From Gnetum montanum (lineage: Eukaryota; Streptophyta; Gnetopsida; Gnetales; Gnetaceae): a stretch of DNA of 64,000 bases. The notes under the pieces were generated by a model. It had not been told where the DNA came from and did no database searches. It saw only the letters and a program-made list of their open reading frames with translations. Below, piece after piece: positions 40,801 to 45,250 of this stretch (position 1 is its first letter; each line of letters opens with the position of its first letter). A program made the position numbers and the translations under genes. The stretch lies in the NCBI GenBank assembly GCA_015680685.1, contig MNCI01002702.1:131923-195922 (forward strand). Direction: 5' to 3'.

Positions 40801-43233
40801 TCATCTTCAAACCATTATCCCATCTATTCTGGGAAACCTCAAAATTCAATATATTTATACTTTACCAATCATTGAATGTTCATTTGGAAAAAAAAAGGTA
40901 ACAAGTAGAAAAGGGAGTAACAACGAATATTTTTATTCAAGTCAACCTGTTCATCATCTTCTTGATTGGACCAAGAAAATTCCAAATCATTTAGCTGCAT
41001 TCCTGTATGAAACGTGAAGCAAAACATGCCCCCATCAGTCTGCTGAAATAAATATCAAATGCACCTTACGCTCTGCAAGTATAATGCTTTAACCCAAATA
41101 TCATGTTTTCAACGATCACTCCATTAAACACATAAAATATGAAAGAACTGTGTTGGCAAAGCAAAATGCATTCCTCACTAAATCGTTTCTGACAAAACCT
41201 TTGTAAGTTAATAGTTTAAAAAATAAAAATCATGCAAAGTTTCAAAACCATAGTCAAAATACCTTCTCTGGTTAAGCCTAATAAAACTGGCAAATAATCC
41301 TCCAGAGCTTGCTGCAGATCCCCCAAAGTAGAAGCACCTGCAAATAAGTAGCTATTGCAAATTAATCTAAACGGCAGAGCAATTGAAGGAAATAAGTTTA
41401 GGAAACTTGAACAAAGGAACACATTATTAAGGACATGTAATTTAATGTTAACCTAAATACTAACTATGCATTATCCATTACATTTAACTCTCAAGTAGCC
41501 CACATGCATTGATCTCTGGTATCTTCAAGCCCTATGCGCAAGCAACACTAGACAGAATATTATTATTTCAATCATGTTAATGTGCAGAACAGGTTGAGAT
41601 GATATTTCAAGTAATTCAAATTGCATTCTGTGTTTTTAGTTATTACACACGCTCTCATCCACTGTATGGTTGTCGTATCAATGTGACATTTAATATAGTG
41701 TTAGGATCTTCCCCCTGTCCTGCATGCTAGGTAGCTAAATATATGAGTGACTACGTTTTAACGAAGGTAGCACTTTTTGGATTGCTAATTAGATAGGTCA
41801 TGATACACAGTGTGAAAGCATTAGCTTTCCCAGGATTTTTTTTTTTTTTTTTCTTGCATAGGTTTCTTCCAGAATGGCAGCTCTGGTGAAACAGCCATGG
41901 AAAAGTGGTAAAACACAGGTTCAATCTCCCCCAACCCCCTCCCCTTTCTGCCCAAAACTCCAAAAAATTCATTTAAAAAAGGGAATTATGTTTAAAACCG
42001 TCACAAGTTTAACATATGATCCTGGAACAAAGTATTGAACATTTTCACATCTTGAAACAGTTGGTATTGTGTTAGTGACATCCTAATAGAAATCCATATT
42101 CACAATATAATACAGCTTATAAACAAGTTGAAGTGCCATTCTTATAACCTCATCATTTGATTTCAAAAACAGATTCCGTTGTTTTTGCTTCAGAGTTGAT
42201 ATGCAGTTCTTCTAACAGGTATGGGTCAAAAATAGAACTTTGCATGGCTAAGTATCAATTTAGAATAGAACTTTCATTTCCATAATTTGTTTGAGTGGTT
42301 TGGTTTTCTAATGTTAACATTGGCCTATTAAGAAATATTCTTAGCACGGTAGTGAAACGTTTTTGGTGGCATGAAAGTTCACTTGATTTCACACATACAA
42401 TCCTTATTTATGGCAGAGACCTAATTGTGTTAATTAATGTTGATTCTCGTGTACAACCTCATTTATGGCACAATTAAAGTATTCATTCACGATTATGGCA
42501 TCAGGTAAGCAGCCAGCCACAGCAAATCATCATCAAAACCTTCCCTATCTTAAAGGTCGGCCCATCACAGATGAGATAAGGCATCAAGATGATGATGATG
42601 AATGTTGGAACCTGTTGAACATGGTGGTGGTTGTAACAGTTGGCTGTGACATCTATGAAAGCTTTAAATCCACAATCACAGGCAAAATAAATGCCTACCA
42701 ACACGTTCTAAGATGAATATAAGGGCCATGAGGCTCAAATTTTGCATTGATGTTGTGTAAGAGGAGTGTTATCTCTAACATAACTCATTGGAATCAAATG
42801 TATATCTTATATAGCACCAAGTCATAAATCTTAACCAATAAACTACATCCCCTTGATTTTGCACATGTGAAAATAAAAATAAAATCAACAACAATGGGGT
42901 TAAAGGCATCCCTCATTATGGTTTAACTAAGTGTTAGTGAATCCAGTCGATTTTCTAAAGAGTTTCAAGCATACATGTATACTTGCCATGTTGTCTTGAT
43001 GTCCATCTTTTCTTCTTCTTCACTGTACCTTCTCCAGCAGCCATAGCTATAATATGATTGCGATGAGCTGACAGTCGTTCAATCATTTCTCTAGACAGTT
43101 CACCTTGAAGTTTTGTAAAGTCAATGGGTTTCGGAATGCGCAAGCCTGGTACAAAAACAACCATTTCCTCCACAAAACATGGTTTCTTCTTGACGCCGCC
43201 TTCATCCCTCGATGTTGAAATGAAGCATCCCAT
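1745..43233 (-). CDS. BRO1-like domain protein gene, 8 coding exons, C-terminus outside window
   Basis: Host gene of the plant BRO1-like family, whose members carry a helical BRO1 domain thought to bind ESCRT-type endosomal machinery. Joining the exons gives 289 codons without a stop. Family hallmarks in order are an N-terminal MGCFIST (possible N-myristoylation at Gly2 and palmitoylation at Cys3), [13 protein letters not shown] (about residues 27-39), [15 protein letters not shown] (about 90-104), [12 protein letters not shown] (about 134-145), SSDGYHP (about 161-167), [10 protein letters not shown] (about 178-187), [15 protein letters not shown] (about 223-237), [18 protein letters not shown] and [13 protein letters not shown] (about 273-285). 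I chose the ATG at 43233 because the family begins MGCF; an in-frame upstream ATG at 43335 would add residues not seen in relatives. Family members are about 400 residues as I recall, so roughly 120 C-terminal residues should lie left of position 1. The family is recalled, not searched; the molecular function is inferred. Confidence 0.9.
1928..2026 (-). CDS. BRO1-like gene, coding exon 7
   Basis: 99 bases, acceptor TGTAACAG|GGTGTG, donor CATGAG|GTCAAA. Encodes [20 protein letters not shown] then [13 protein letters not shown], one of the best conserved blocks of the family. Both ends are phase 0. The donor GTCAAA is weak, but family alignment across YWHE-AQN places it here. Confidence 0.88.
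2035..3200. other. Intronic sequence, nothing assigned
   Basis: AT-rich and without a recognisable gene. Around 2520-2690 a plus-strand stretch could be decayed coding sequence of a transposon, but stops appear in every frame soon after and I cannot name it. Confidence 0.4.
3530..3622 (-). repeat. LTR-like fragment with adjoining polypurine tract (minus orientation)
   Basis: Read on the minus strand, a purine tract (TTGAGGGGGTGA, about 3624-3635) is followed by TGTTAGAAGTTTC at about 3622, the layout of a polypurine tract next to a 3' LTR. About 90 bases (the stretch around TTATACATGTGTTTAC) recur in the same orientation at about 33350-33430. Boundaries of the LTR and its partner were not found. 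Confidence 0.4.
3755..3873 (+). mobile_element. 5'-truncated non-LTR element tail (LINE or SINE)
   Basis: A run of 14 G (3786-3799) is followed by CCCCTTTTTGTAACC and a 3' end running into CCCGAACACTTTCTCAAAAA. The last ~65 bases match the poly-A end of the insertion at 18554-18807, so both are copies of one family. The left boundary is uncertain. Confidence 0.5.
3900..4310. repeat. Degenerate ~36-39 bp minisatellite
   Basis: About nine head-to-tail, mutated copies of a unit resembling AACAAACCTGCAAGAACAAT plus CCATCCTGCAAAATAGC. Clear copies start near 3979, 4019, 4056, 4091 and 4131. Not coding. Confidence 0.7.
4311..4829. other. Intronic sequence, nothing assigned
   Basis: AT-rich sequence between the minisatellite and the end of repeat F2. 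Two short near-repeats (CTAACAAAGGTTT-like at about 4530 and 4577) are present. No gene or element was recognised. Confidence 0.4.
4830..4884 (-). mobile_element. Repeat F2, outer end of its 3' LTR, cut off by element B
   Basis: Read in reverse, this stretch (TTTGCCATGACATC, then GGGATGTTGCAACA) matches the last bases of the F1 LTR at 15838-15870. The neighbouring part of the same LTR is found at 27483 on the far side of element B. This shows that B jumped into this LTR. Confidence 0.65.
4885..5691 (+). repeat. Element B 5' LTR
   Basis: Aligns along its length with 26626-27481 (for example GCATTGACACAAAGC, then the shared CAACACTTGGCTTAGCACTT). It ends CCACTCATCA just before the primer site. 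A TATA-like CCTATATAAG lies near 4978. The exact left end is uncertain by several bases. Confidence 0.8.
5692..5710 (+). other. Element B primer binding site
   Basis: TTTGCATCATTGCTAGGGA directly after the LTR end. It resembles the Athila/Tat primer site (TGGCGCCGTTGCCGGGGA type, tRNA-Asp) and equivalent sites at 48136 and 51250. Confidence 0.75.
5817..8300 (+). pseudogene. Element B gag, degenerate
   Basis: Capsid gene of the retrotransposon. It starts [17 protein letters not shown] at 5817. The Retrotrans_gag core lies at about 6780-7110 ([49 protein letters not shown]). A Pro/Gln/Tyr-rich tail follows (about 7680-8080: [12 protein letters not shown], then [15 protein letters not shown]). 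Several stops and frameshifts break it. The same gag occurs in G (minus strand), C and D in this window, and these copies are its best evidence. No CCHC knuckle was seen. Confidence 0.75.
8303..8800 (+). pseudogene. Element B aspartic protease region, degenerate
   Basis: Retropepsin-like domain: [20 protein letters not shown] then SRVNLIS, with the catalytic D-S/T-G triad reading DLR, so inactive. Downstream blocks [18 protein letters not shown] and [19 protein letters not shown] recur in D (about 55780-56160) and C (about 63180-63590). In D the triad site reads NSG and in C DSS, so none of the three copies has an intact DSG. Confidence 0.7.
9060..9440 (+). pseudogene. Element B reverse transcriptase, N-terminal part before the insertion
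   Basis: Frame-shifted but recognisable start of a Ty3/gypsy reverse transcriptase: [47 protein letters not shown] and RDGQ. It stops exactly at the CCAAT target duplication (9436-9440) and continues at 20519 with WTICIDF in the same frame, confirming that A inserted here. Confidence 0.8.
9436..9440. other. CCAAT target-site duplication of element A, left copy
   Basis: Five bases directly before the left LTR of A, repeated at 20514-20518 directly after the right LTR. Confidence 0.85.
9441..10195 (+). repeat. Element A 5' LTR
   Basis: Begins TGGTGTAGGGACATCTC and pairs with 19691-20513. The first ~330 bases carry many direct copies of AGACATCTTG or its palindromic form AGACGTCT. The last bases (GACTATGCTTTG) have lost the terminal CA still present in the 3' copy. 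Confidence 0.88.
10200..10211 (+). other. Element A primer binding site, initiator tRNA-Met type
   Basis: TGGTATTAGAGC, one mismatch from the standard TGGTATCAGAGC, four bases after the LTR. Confidence 0.85.
10280..11060 (+). pseudogene. Element A gag, first part, degenerate
   Basis: Starts ATG at 10280 (MSKP). Recognisable segments are [20 protein letters not shown] (near 10670-10730), [15 protein letters not shown] (near 10868) and a following [12 protein letters not shown] block, the usual chromovirus capsid layout. Stops interrupt it. The zinc knuckle of the same gag appears only after the inserted block, at 15920. Confidence 0.7.
11764..11821. repeat. 28-bp direct tandem repeat, period 30
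   Basis: The stretch beginning TACGCTACCACTTGTGTCGT occurs at 11764-11791 and again at 11794-11821 without change. Confidence 0.85.
12498..12858. repeat. 36-bp minisatellite, about nine units
   Basis: Unit of the type TCCCACAAAGCCCTACGGAC plus ACCATGGAATCCCATC, with some units lengthened by 6-10 bases. Because 36 is a multiple of three, several frames on both strands stay open and give repetitive Pro/His/Gly peptides such as [10 protein letters not shown]. There is no evidence of expression. Confidence 0.85.
13707..14825 (+). pseudogene. CCR4/nocturnin-like deadenylase pseudogene, copy 1
   Basis: Derived from a host gene of the endonuclease/exonuclease/phosphatase superfamily, most like plant 'carbon catabolite repressor protein 4 homolog' proteins, which shorten mRNA poly(A) tails. 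Segments in order are [15 protein letters not shown] (near 13800), [16 protein letters not shown] (catalytic Glu of LQE kept), [39 protein letters not shown] with [51 protein letters not shown] and HIPLMVEL. It needs several frame changes and contains stops. There is no intron-sized gap, so it looks like a reverse-transcribed or captured copy. Part of the segment between PPWAL and LQEV is missing. Confidence 0.8.
15298..15870 (+). repeat. Repeat F1 3' LTR
   Basis: 573 bases, TGTAATGTCCCC to GGATGTCACA, with a purine-rich tract directly before it. The F2 counterpart reads in reverse at 27899-27483 plus 4884-4830 (shared AAATGGTGC, GTTGCAGAGTC, GTGAAG-GGGATAGGAAG). Confidence 0.7.
15895..16060 (+). 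pseudogene. Element A gag zinc knuckle and gag-pol junction
   Basis: Encodes [12 protein letters not shown] then a stop and [11 protein letters not shown], a CCHC zinc knuckle (C-x2-C-x4-H-x4-C, with a stop before the last Cys). A Glu/Gln-rich linker follows. This is the expected continuation of the gag begun at 10280. Confidence 0.75.
16085..16480 (+). pseudogene. Element A aspartic protease, degenerate
   Basis: Contains [20 protein letters not shown] then [10 protein letters not shown], the gypsy protease core in which the D-S/T-G triad reads DGE, so it should be inactive. Stops and a frameshift follow. Confidence 0.65.
16560..17240 (+). pseudogene. Element A reverse transcriptase, degenerate
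   Basis: Starts with [15 protein letters not shown] (near 16640), then [51 protein letters not shown] and KWKTTFKTP. The catalytic box, normally Y/F-x-D-D, reads FFDNILAYS (about 17155), so the second Asp is lost. A ~50-base stretch (TTCCTATTCTAAGGATAGATGA) is duplicated near 16859 and 16909. Confidence 0.85.
17255..17960 (+). pseudogene. Element A RNase H domain
   Basis: A long open stretch (17255-17731) with [74 protein letters not shown] and [13 protein letters not shown]. After one stop it continues as [20 protein letters not shown] to [14 protein letters not shown]. The catalytic Asp of EVDASG and the Asp of MADQKAL are present. This is the best preserved part of A. Confidence 0.88.
18546..18553. 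other. AATAGTCA target-site duplication, left copy
   Basis: Eight bases repeated exactly at 18808-18815, on either side of the insertion in the integrase gene. Confidence 0.8.
18554..18807 (-). mobile_element. Short non-LTR insertion in the element A integrase
   Basis: 254 bases flanked by an 8-base duplication. Read on the minus strand it ends ACTCCCGAATATTTTCTC followed by poly-A, so it is a retrotransposed RNA (truncated LINE or a SINE). It holds a run of 17 C (G on the plus strand at 18753-18769). It shares its 3' end with the copy at about 3801-3873. Confidence 0.75.
19060..19335 (+). pseudogene. Element A integrase C-terminal domain
   Basis: [20 protein letters not shown]...[20 protein letters not shown] then [11 protein letters not shown], the GPY/F-type region found after the integrase core of gypsy elements (VGDLVWVHL). 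Lys/Arg-rich. Confidence 0.75.
19497..19665 (+). pseudogene. Element A chromodomain
   Basis: Encodes [20 protein letters not shown] then [17 protein letters not shown], a chromodomain fold signature (Y-L-x-x-W-K, then W-V) at the integrase C-terminus that classes A as a chromovirus. Such domains steer integration toward certain chromatin in related elements; that role here is an inference. It ends at a stop just before the polypurine tract. Confidence 0.8.
19676..19689 (+). other. Element A polypurine tract
   Basis: GAAGGGTGGGAGAG immediately upstream of the 3' LTR, where plus-strand DNA synthesis would be primed. Confidence 0.75.
19691..20513 (+). repeat. Element A 3' LTR
   Basis: 823 bases, TGGTGTAAGAACACC to GACCCTACTCCA, pairing with 9441-10195. 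Contains AGACGTCT palindromes at about 19882 and 19989 and many AGACATCTTG variants, then CCTATAAATG near 20007. The duplication CCAAT follows at 20514-20518. Confidence 0.88.
20519..21560 (+). pseudogene. Element B reverse transcriptase (rest) and RNase H, degenerate
   Basis: Resumes at WTICIDF, then [33 protein letters not shown] and [15 protein letters not shown]. The region of the catalytic DD motif is deleted. [35 protein letters not shown] and [19 protein letters not shown] follow, then the RNase H part ([46 protein letters not shown]). Frameshifts and stops are frequent. Blocks such as VKSFLGH-CYRRFI are typical of the Athila/Tat side. Confidence 0.82.
21600..22745 (+). pseudogene. Element B integrase, degenerate
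   Basis: [20 protein letters not shown] begins the region. The zinc module reads [20 protein letters not shown] then [22 protein letters not shown], with the last zinc ligand changed from Cys to Phe. The core continues after stops: [46 protein letters not shown]. The C-terminal part (22467-22742) has the Athila/Tat-like [20 protein letters not shown]. Confidence 0.85.
22809..22999. repeat. 81-bp tandem repeat downstream of the element B integrase
   Basis: Units at 22809-22889 and 22890-22970, then a partial third copy to about 22999, each beginning GGAAAGACATGTTACCCATG or a close variant. The period is in frame (27 codons). Element D has a single copy of the unit's start at about 57360-57390, so the expansion is specific to B. 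Confidence 0.85.
23000..24540 (+). other. Element B spacer between integrase and extra gene
   Basis: No conserved protein. 23480-23580 (GGTTATACAAGGGC...GGGAGGACCCACTTG) matches D at about 57800-57880, showing that this is a regular part of the element. Confidence 0.55.
24550..26215 (+). pseudogene. Element B extra 3' gene (aORF) between pol and the 3' LTR
   Basis: A decayed reading frame in sense orientation, conserved with D (about 60020-62330). N-terminal part: [20 protein letters not shown] (NFGPF shared). Middle: [20 protein letters not shown] then [15 protein letters not shown], matching D's LIFLEIQRQFKEKK...LPFPCLIRKLCKKSGI. This resembles the plant 'putative plant transposon protein' domain (Transposase_32), which has a similar LPFP-LI-LC-GV core; that link is from memory. 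C-terminal part: long helical, probably coiled-coil ([17 protein letters not shown], then [34 protein letters not shown]). Function unknown. Confidence 0.6.
26540..26641. repeat. 51-bp tandem duplication at the left edge of the element B 3' LTR
   Basis: The stretch starting CAAGGATGAGTTTTCAATTA occurs twice in a row (about 26540-26590 and 26591-26641) with no visible change, so it is much younger than the element. Confidence 0.85.
26626..27481 (+). repeat. Element B 3' LTR
   Basis: Pairs with 4885-5691 and ends CCACTCATCA. It directly abuts the reversed LTR of repeat F2. No convincing 5-base target duplication was found, consistent with an old insertion. Confidence 0.78.
27483..27899 (-). 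repeat. Repeat F2 3' LTR, inner part
   Basis: On the minus strand it begins TGTCATATCACCATTC (F1: TGTAATGTCCCCATTC). It shares AAGTTGCAGAGTCGGTAAA and the GTGAAGTGGGATAGGAAG block with the F1 LTR. Confidence 0.7.
28340..29407 (-). pseudogene. CCR4/nocturnin-like deadenylase pseudogene, copy 2
   Basis: Second copy of the deadenylase-like fragment. It starts [13 protein letters not shown] (copy 1: [12 protein letters not shown]), then [37 protein letters not shown] and [20 protein letters not shown]; then [49 protein letters not shown] and [10 protein letters not shown]. It has several stops and frameshifts. The [15 protein letters not shown] and LQEV regions kept in copy 1 are largely deleted. 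No introns are visible. Both copies carry the same unusual insertion (MI-NED or MITED) before the TLDYI-type block, so they derive from one captured ancestor. Confidence 0.75.
29930..32250 (-). pseudogene. Element G gag, degenerate
   Basis: Capsid gene with an Arg/Glu-rich charged stretch ([18 protein letters not shown], about 31430-31500). The gag core is better preserved than in [91 protein letters not shown] Gln/Pro/Tyr-rich tail runs to about 29950. Several stops are present. The product would form virus-like particles; no CCHC knuckle was seen. Confidence 0.75.
32403..32421 (-). other. Element G primer binding site
   Basis: On the minus strand, TTGATGCCATTGTCGGGGA directly follows the LTR end ATTTATCA. 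It is close to the Athila/Tat tRNA-Asp-type site. Confidence 0.75.
32422..33279 (-). repeat. Element G 5' LTR
   Basis: 858 bases, TGATGAAC to ATTTATCA on the minus strand. The TATA-like TTTATATGATG is at about 33203-33210. A perfect 16-base palindrome CTATGATATATCATAG (33228-33243) and a further GATATC (about 33248) lie just upstream of it. Confidence 0.75.
33330..33430 (-). repeat. Second copy of the LTR-like fragment seen at 3530-3622
   Basis: About 90 bases with TTATACATGTAGTTTC and CAAGCTAATCCAAGGTTT match the fragment near 3540-3620 in the same orientation. Nothing else of an element is recognisable beside it. Confidence 0.4.
33440..35060. other. Intronic sequence, probably decayed transposon, unassigned
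   Basis: 33440-34400 has plus-strand stretches that look protein-like over 60-70 codons (33737-33937, 33952-34152) but match nothing I know. 34480-35000 is very AT-rich and silent. Confidence 0.35.
35060..35850 (+). mobile_element. Possible 3' end of a LINE
   Basis: A compositionally distinct, less AT-rich block ends in CTTTCCCTCAAAAAAAC, like a poly-A-terminated non-LTR element. Open frames are short (35408-35617) and without a clear domain. This is a guess from the tail and composition. Confidence 0.3.
36105..36190 (+). mobile_element. Candidate tRNA-derived SINE
   Basis: A B-box-like GGTTTGATTGC (about 36152) lies 3' of a weak A-box, and the repeat ends TTATGGACCCAAAAAAAA. The same CCCAAAAAAA tail style is seen at about 46680. 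Confidence 0.45.
36740..36885 (+). pseudogene. LINE remnant, zinc-binding domain of reverse transcriptase (zf-RVT), first part
   Basis: Encodes [20 protein letters not shown] then [19 protein letters not shown], matching the plant LINE zf-RVT pattern (L-P-T-x-x-x-L-x-K-R ... C-x-x-x-x-E/D-x-x-x-H-I/L-F-x-H-C). It is cut off by element H and appears to continue at 39790. Confidence 0.6.
36910..37300 (-). repeat. Element H LTR, left copy (3' LTR of the minus-strand element)
   Basis: Aligns with 39378-39773: both contain the AATCCTTTCTACAATTA stretch, GTAAGTCTTACTA, AACAAAGCCATGTTAGT and TACTCTAGACTAGATTATAC. It ends GTGGGCTCA. Confidence 0.78.
39365..39377 (-). other. Element H primer binding site, initiator tRNA-Met type
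   Basis: TGGTATTAGAGCT on the minus strand, directly after the LTR end CTTTAACA. Confidence 0.75.
39378..39773 (-). repeat. Element H LTR, right copy (5' LTR of the minus-strand element)
   Basis: Partner of 36910-37300. The terminal CA on this copy is partly lost (GGGCTC then TTTC). Confidence 0.78.
39785..40065 (+). pseudogene. LINE remnant, C-terminal part after element H
   Basis: Encodes [19 protein letters not shown] (compare the plant LINE motif CPFSKELW) and, after stops and a frameshift, [20 protein letters not shown] (compare ERN-R-F). Together with 36740-36885 it outlines one LINE interrupted by H. It ends about 100 bases from exon 6 of the host gene. Confidence 0.5.
40169..40235 (-). 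CDS. BRO1-like gene, coding exon 6, last exon before the giant intron
   Basis: 67 bases, acceptor TCAACAG|AAGTAA, donor GGTCAG|GTAGGT. Encodes [20 protein letters not shown] followed by LGQ. It ends in phase 0 at ALGQ, which is continued by GVDIQLG of exon 7 more than 38 kb away. Confidence 0.88.
40339..40435 (-). CDS. BRO1-like gene, coding exon 5
   Basis: 97 bases, acceptor CACAAG|AAAAC, donor CACAG|GTAATC. Encodes [20 protein letters not shown] and [11 protein letters not shown], about residues 172-203, with the conserved [10 protein letters not shown] block. Enters in phase 1 and leaves in phase 2. Confidence 0.88.
40604..40739 (-). CDS. BRO1-like gene, coding exon 4
   Basis: 136 bases, acceptor CAAAG|GAAACG, donor GAAG|GTAGGT. 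Encodes the core helices [20 protein letters not shown] and [11 protein letters not shown], about residues 127-171. Intron 3 before it is 207 bases and intron 4 after it 168 bases. Confidence 0.9.
40947..41002 (-). CDS. BRO1-like gene, coding exon 3
   Basis: 56 bases, bounded by ATACAG|GAATGC and AACAG|GTTGAC. Encodes [19 protein letters not shown], matching the acidic segment (F-W-NQEDEE) that precedes the conserved WYE motif in the family. This exon is too short for a simple open-frame scan; phase continuity (phase 1 in, phase 0 out) supports it. Confidence 0.85.
41263..41337 (-). CDS. BRO1-like gene, coding exon 2
   Basis: 75 bases, bounded by TTTGCAG|GTGCTTC and GAAG|GTATTT, both introns in phase 1. 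Encodes the family signature [20 protein letters not shown] followed by TRE, about residues 85-107. Confidence 0.9.
41825..41960 (+). mobile_element. Candidate tRNA-derived SINE in intron 1 of the BRO1-like gene
   Basis: An A-box-like TGGCAGCTCTGG (41876-41887) and a good B-box GGTTCAATCTCC (about 41919) are followed by the pyrimidine-rich tract common after plant SINE B-boxes. A run of T lies just upstream. Confidence 0.5.
42000..42950. other. Intron 1 of the BRO1-like gene, nothing further assigned
   Basis: AT-rich. The plus-strand open frames at 42295-42716 have no recognisable domain and run against the gene. Confidence 0.5.
42979..42990 (-). other. Non-canonical GC splice donor of intron 1
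   Basis: On the minus strand the exon ends CATG and the intron begins GCAAGT, which fits the usual GC-donor consensus (+3 to +6 AAGT). Exon 2 follows a normal TTTGCAG acceptor. Only this pairing keeps the conserved join QHG-AST-L in frame. Intron 1 is then 41338-42986, 1,649 bases. Confidence 0.8.
42987..43233 (-). CDS. BRO1-like gene, coding exon 1
   Basis: Encodes residues 1-82 plus the first base of codon 83. It starts MGCFIST and ends SRQH. The 3' boundary is the GC donor CATG|GCAAGT; using the nearby GT (AA|GTATAC) instead would shift the frame of exon 2. The Lys-rich stretch KKKKR near residue 74 is probably a surface basic patch. Confidence 0.88.
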
Positions 43234-45250
43234 ATTTTTCGTTTTAAGAGAACCAATCTGCATTTTTGCGGTGAACATAGCATTATGAAGATGAAAGCAC
43301 GTATTCATGGACCAAAATGTGATTTTCAGAAGCACCGTCTACAGAGAAAAAATTTGACAAACTCATAGCAAAGCATCATTTTTTAAAACAATCTAGCACA
43401 ACCAAATATCATGTTTCTTATTTCCAACTAAATGTTTTGCAATTGGTGCTTATGGAGCAAATTGTTATGGCTTACAAAAGCTAGCGTTAACGGGTTCCTC
43501 GGAAATCAAACACAAATCCAAGTACAACAGTGACAACAGTGCCATAGAGTGGACATCAGACTTGAGAACGGACCCAATTTTTATTGTTCGTTTTTTGTAT
43601 TTGTTTTTAAACGTAACAGAAAAATATCGTAGCCCCATTAGGCTGATAAAAAATGCCTGATAACTGGTCACTTACGAATATAACCGTACAATTTTTCCGG
43701 TGTAGCAGAACCTAAGGAATTCCCCAGCAACACACTTCGCAAGCAACAGTCAGAGCGTTATCAACTCCTGACATCAGAATCATGTAATAGTCAAGAATTT
43801 TTCAACAGGGAATAGCATATAAAACACTATCCTCACTCGTGTTATATGTAAGCACCTATCTAAAATCTGTCATAAAGGTTCAATTATTGCAACCAAAAAC
43901 GTTCCATTCATAGCCAAAAACAATTGCTCCGATGTGCTAATCTCCCAGATCTACACTGGTGCCAAAACAATGGTTATTGTCAGAGAAAACATTGCTGCAG
44001 GAGGAAAAATACTTAATCTGAAACAAAAAAGAACGAGTAAAATTTAAAACAAAATAAATCGCATGATGACAAATGCTTTCATGGATGATCCTTGAAACCT
44101 TGTGCAACATGGCAAGCTGAAGAACCCTTGTTTCTGAGGAAACAGATTAAGACGGGCATTCAGCACACTGAATCAATATATGCTAAAACATGCTAATGTA
44201 GAGTTGTGACAGGAATAGGATAATCATGGATGCACTGAAATAAGTGCAGGGCCTTTTCAAAGAACGTTCTGGATTCATAGAATCCCCAAGGGAAAAAGCA
44301 TACAGAGTAAAATTTTCCAACCCAATGAAATTGCCAAGTAACCCAGCAAGAGAAATTTATTTAATAAAAAACCATCTATTATATGAATTCTTCCACACGC
44401 TTCTCAGACTTTCAGGATAGCAGCAGAGCGCACTGGATTGACCAAGTTTGCTGAGTGGTTTTTTTACCAAGCAAAGACTTGGCAGATGCCAACCCATTGG
44501 TCTGTTACTAAACAAAGAAATTTTAAAATCTTTTTTAAGGGAAGAAACAGCAACACCCACCTCCAGCAAAGAGCAGCAATAAACCATCCATTTTAAGTTT
44601 TTTATTTTTTCTCTTTTTTTCAAATTTATGCTATGACAGAACTGGGCAGAGGTGGCTCACCAGCAAAGCAAGAAATCGTTGACGCTAATGGTGGTGATGA
44701 TCCTTTTGTGATGTAGTTCACGAGCTGCCTTTTTCTTTTTCAAATTAACTGCCTGCTTGACATGTGTAGGCCCTTACGCCAGACGATCCCAAATTAATAA
44801 TAATCCAGCTCCTCTCACCCCAATAAAATAACTCTCAAATGCCAAAACGTCGTGAGCATCAGCAATGCCCCATTAACAGTTGACTACTGCTTTCGTTCTA
44901 AAATTCCAAATACGTTTTGCAGAGAGATTAGCCCTGCAAACTTTAGCAAACTACTGTGCAATAGTGGATTCCGAGCAACCAAAAAGGAGGAACCAGCAAA
45001 CTGTGAAACTGTAATATACCCCCATTTTAAATAGATTAAGCCTAACTGGCGCCAGTATACTCTGATTCAAATTAAATCCAAGAATGGTCGTTGAATCGGC
45101 AGAGATTGAATTGTGACCAGGTCAGCATGTGAGAAAAAGCGGATGAGATGAAAGCAGTAGCAACAGGAAAAGCAAAAGCTCAACGGTAGAAGCAAACGAA
45201 GAAGAAGAAAGGAAACAATGCAGGCAAAACCACTAACAAACAGTCTCTGG
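43234..45250 (-). promoter_or_regulatory. 5' UTR and promoter region of the BRO1-like gene (approximate)
   Basis: No other gene is seen upstream of the ATG at 43233. A possible 5' UTR splice acceptor (AAAATGCAG) ends at about 43258. TATTTAAA (minus strand, 45034-45027) is a candidate TATA box, which would imply a long or spliced 5' UTR, but no start site can be fixed from sequence alone. Confidence 0.3.

Noticed and set aside
42295-42716. Plus-strand frames inside intron 1 as a nested gene
   Set aside because: Short, no domain, and opposite to the gene that contains them.
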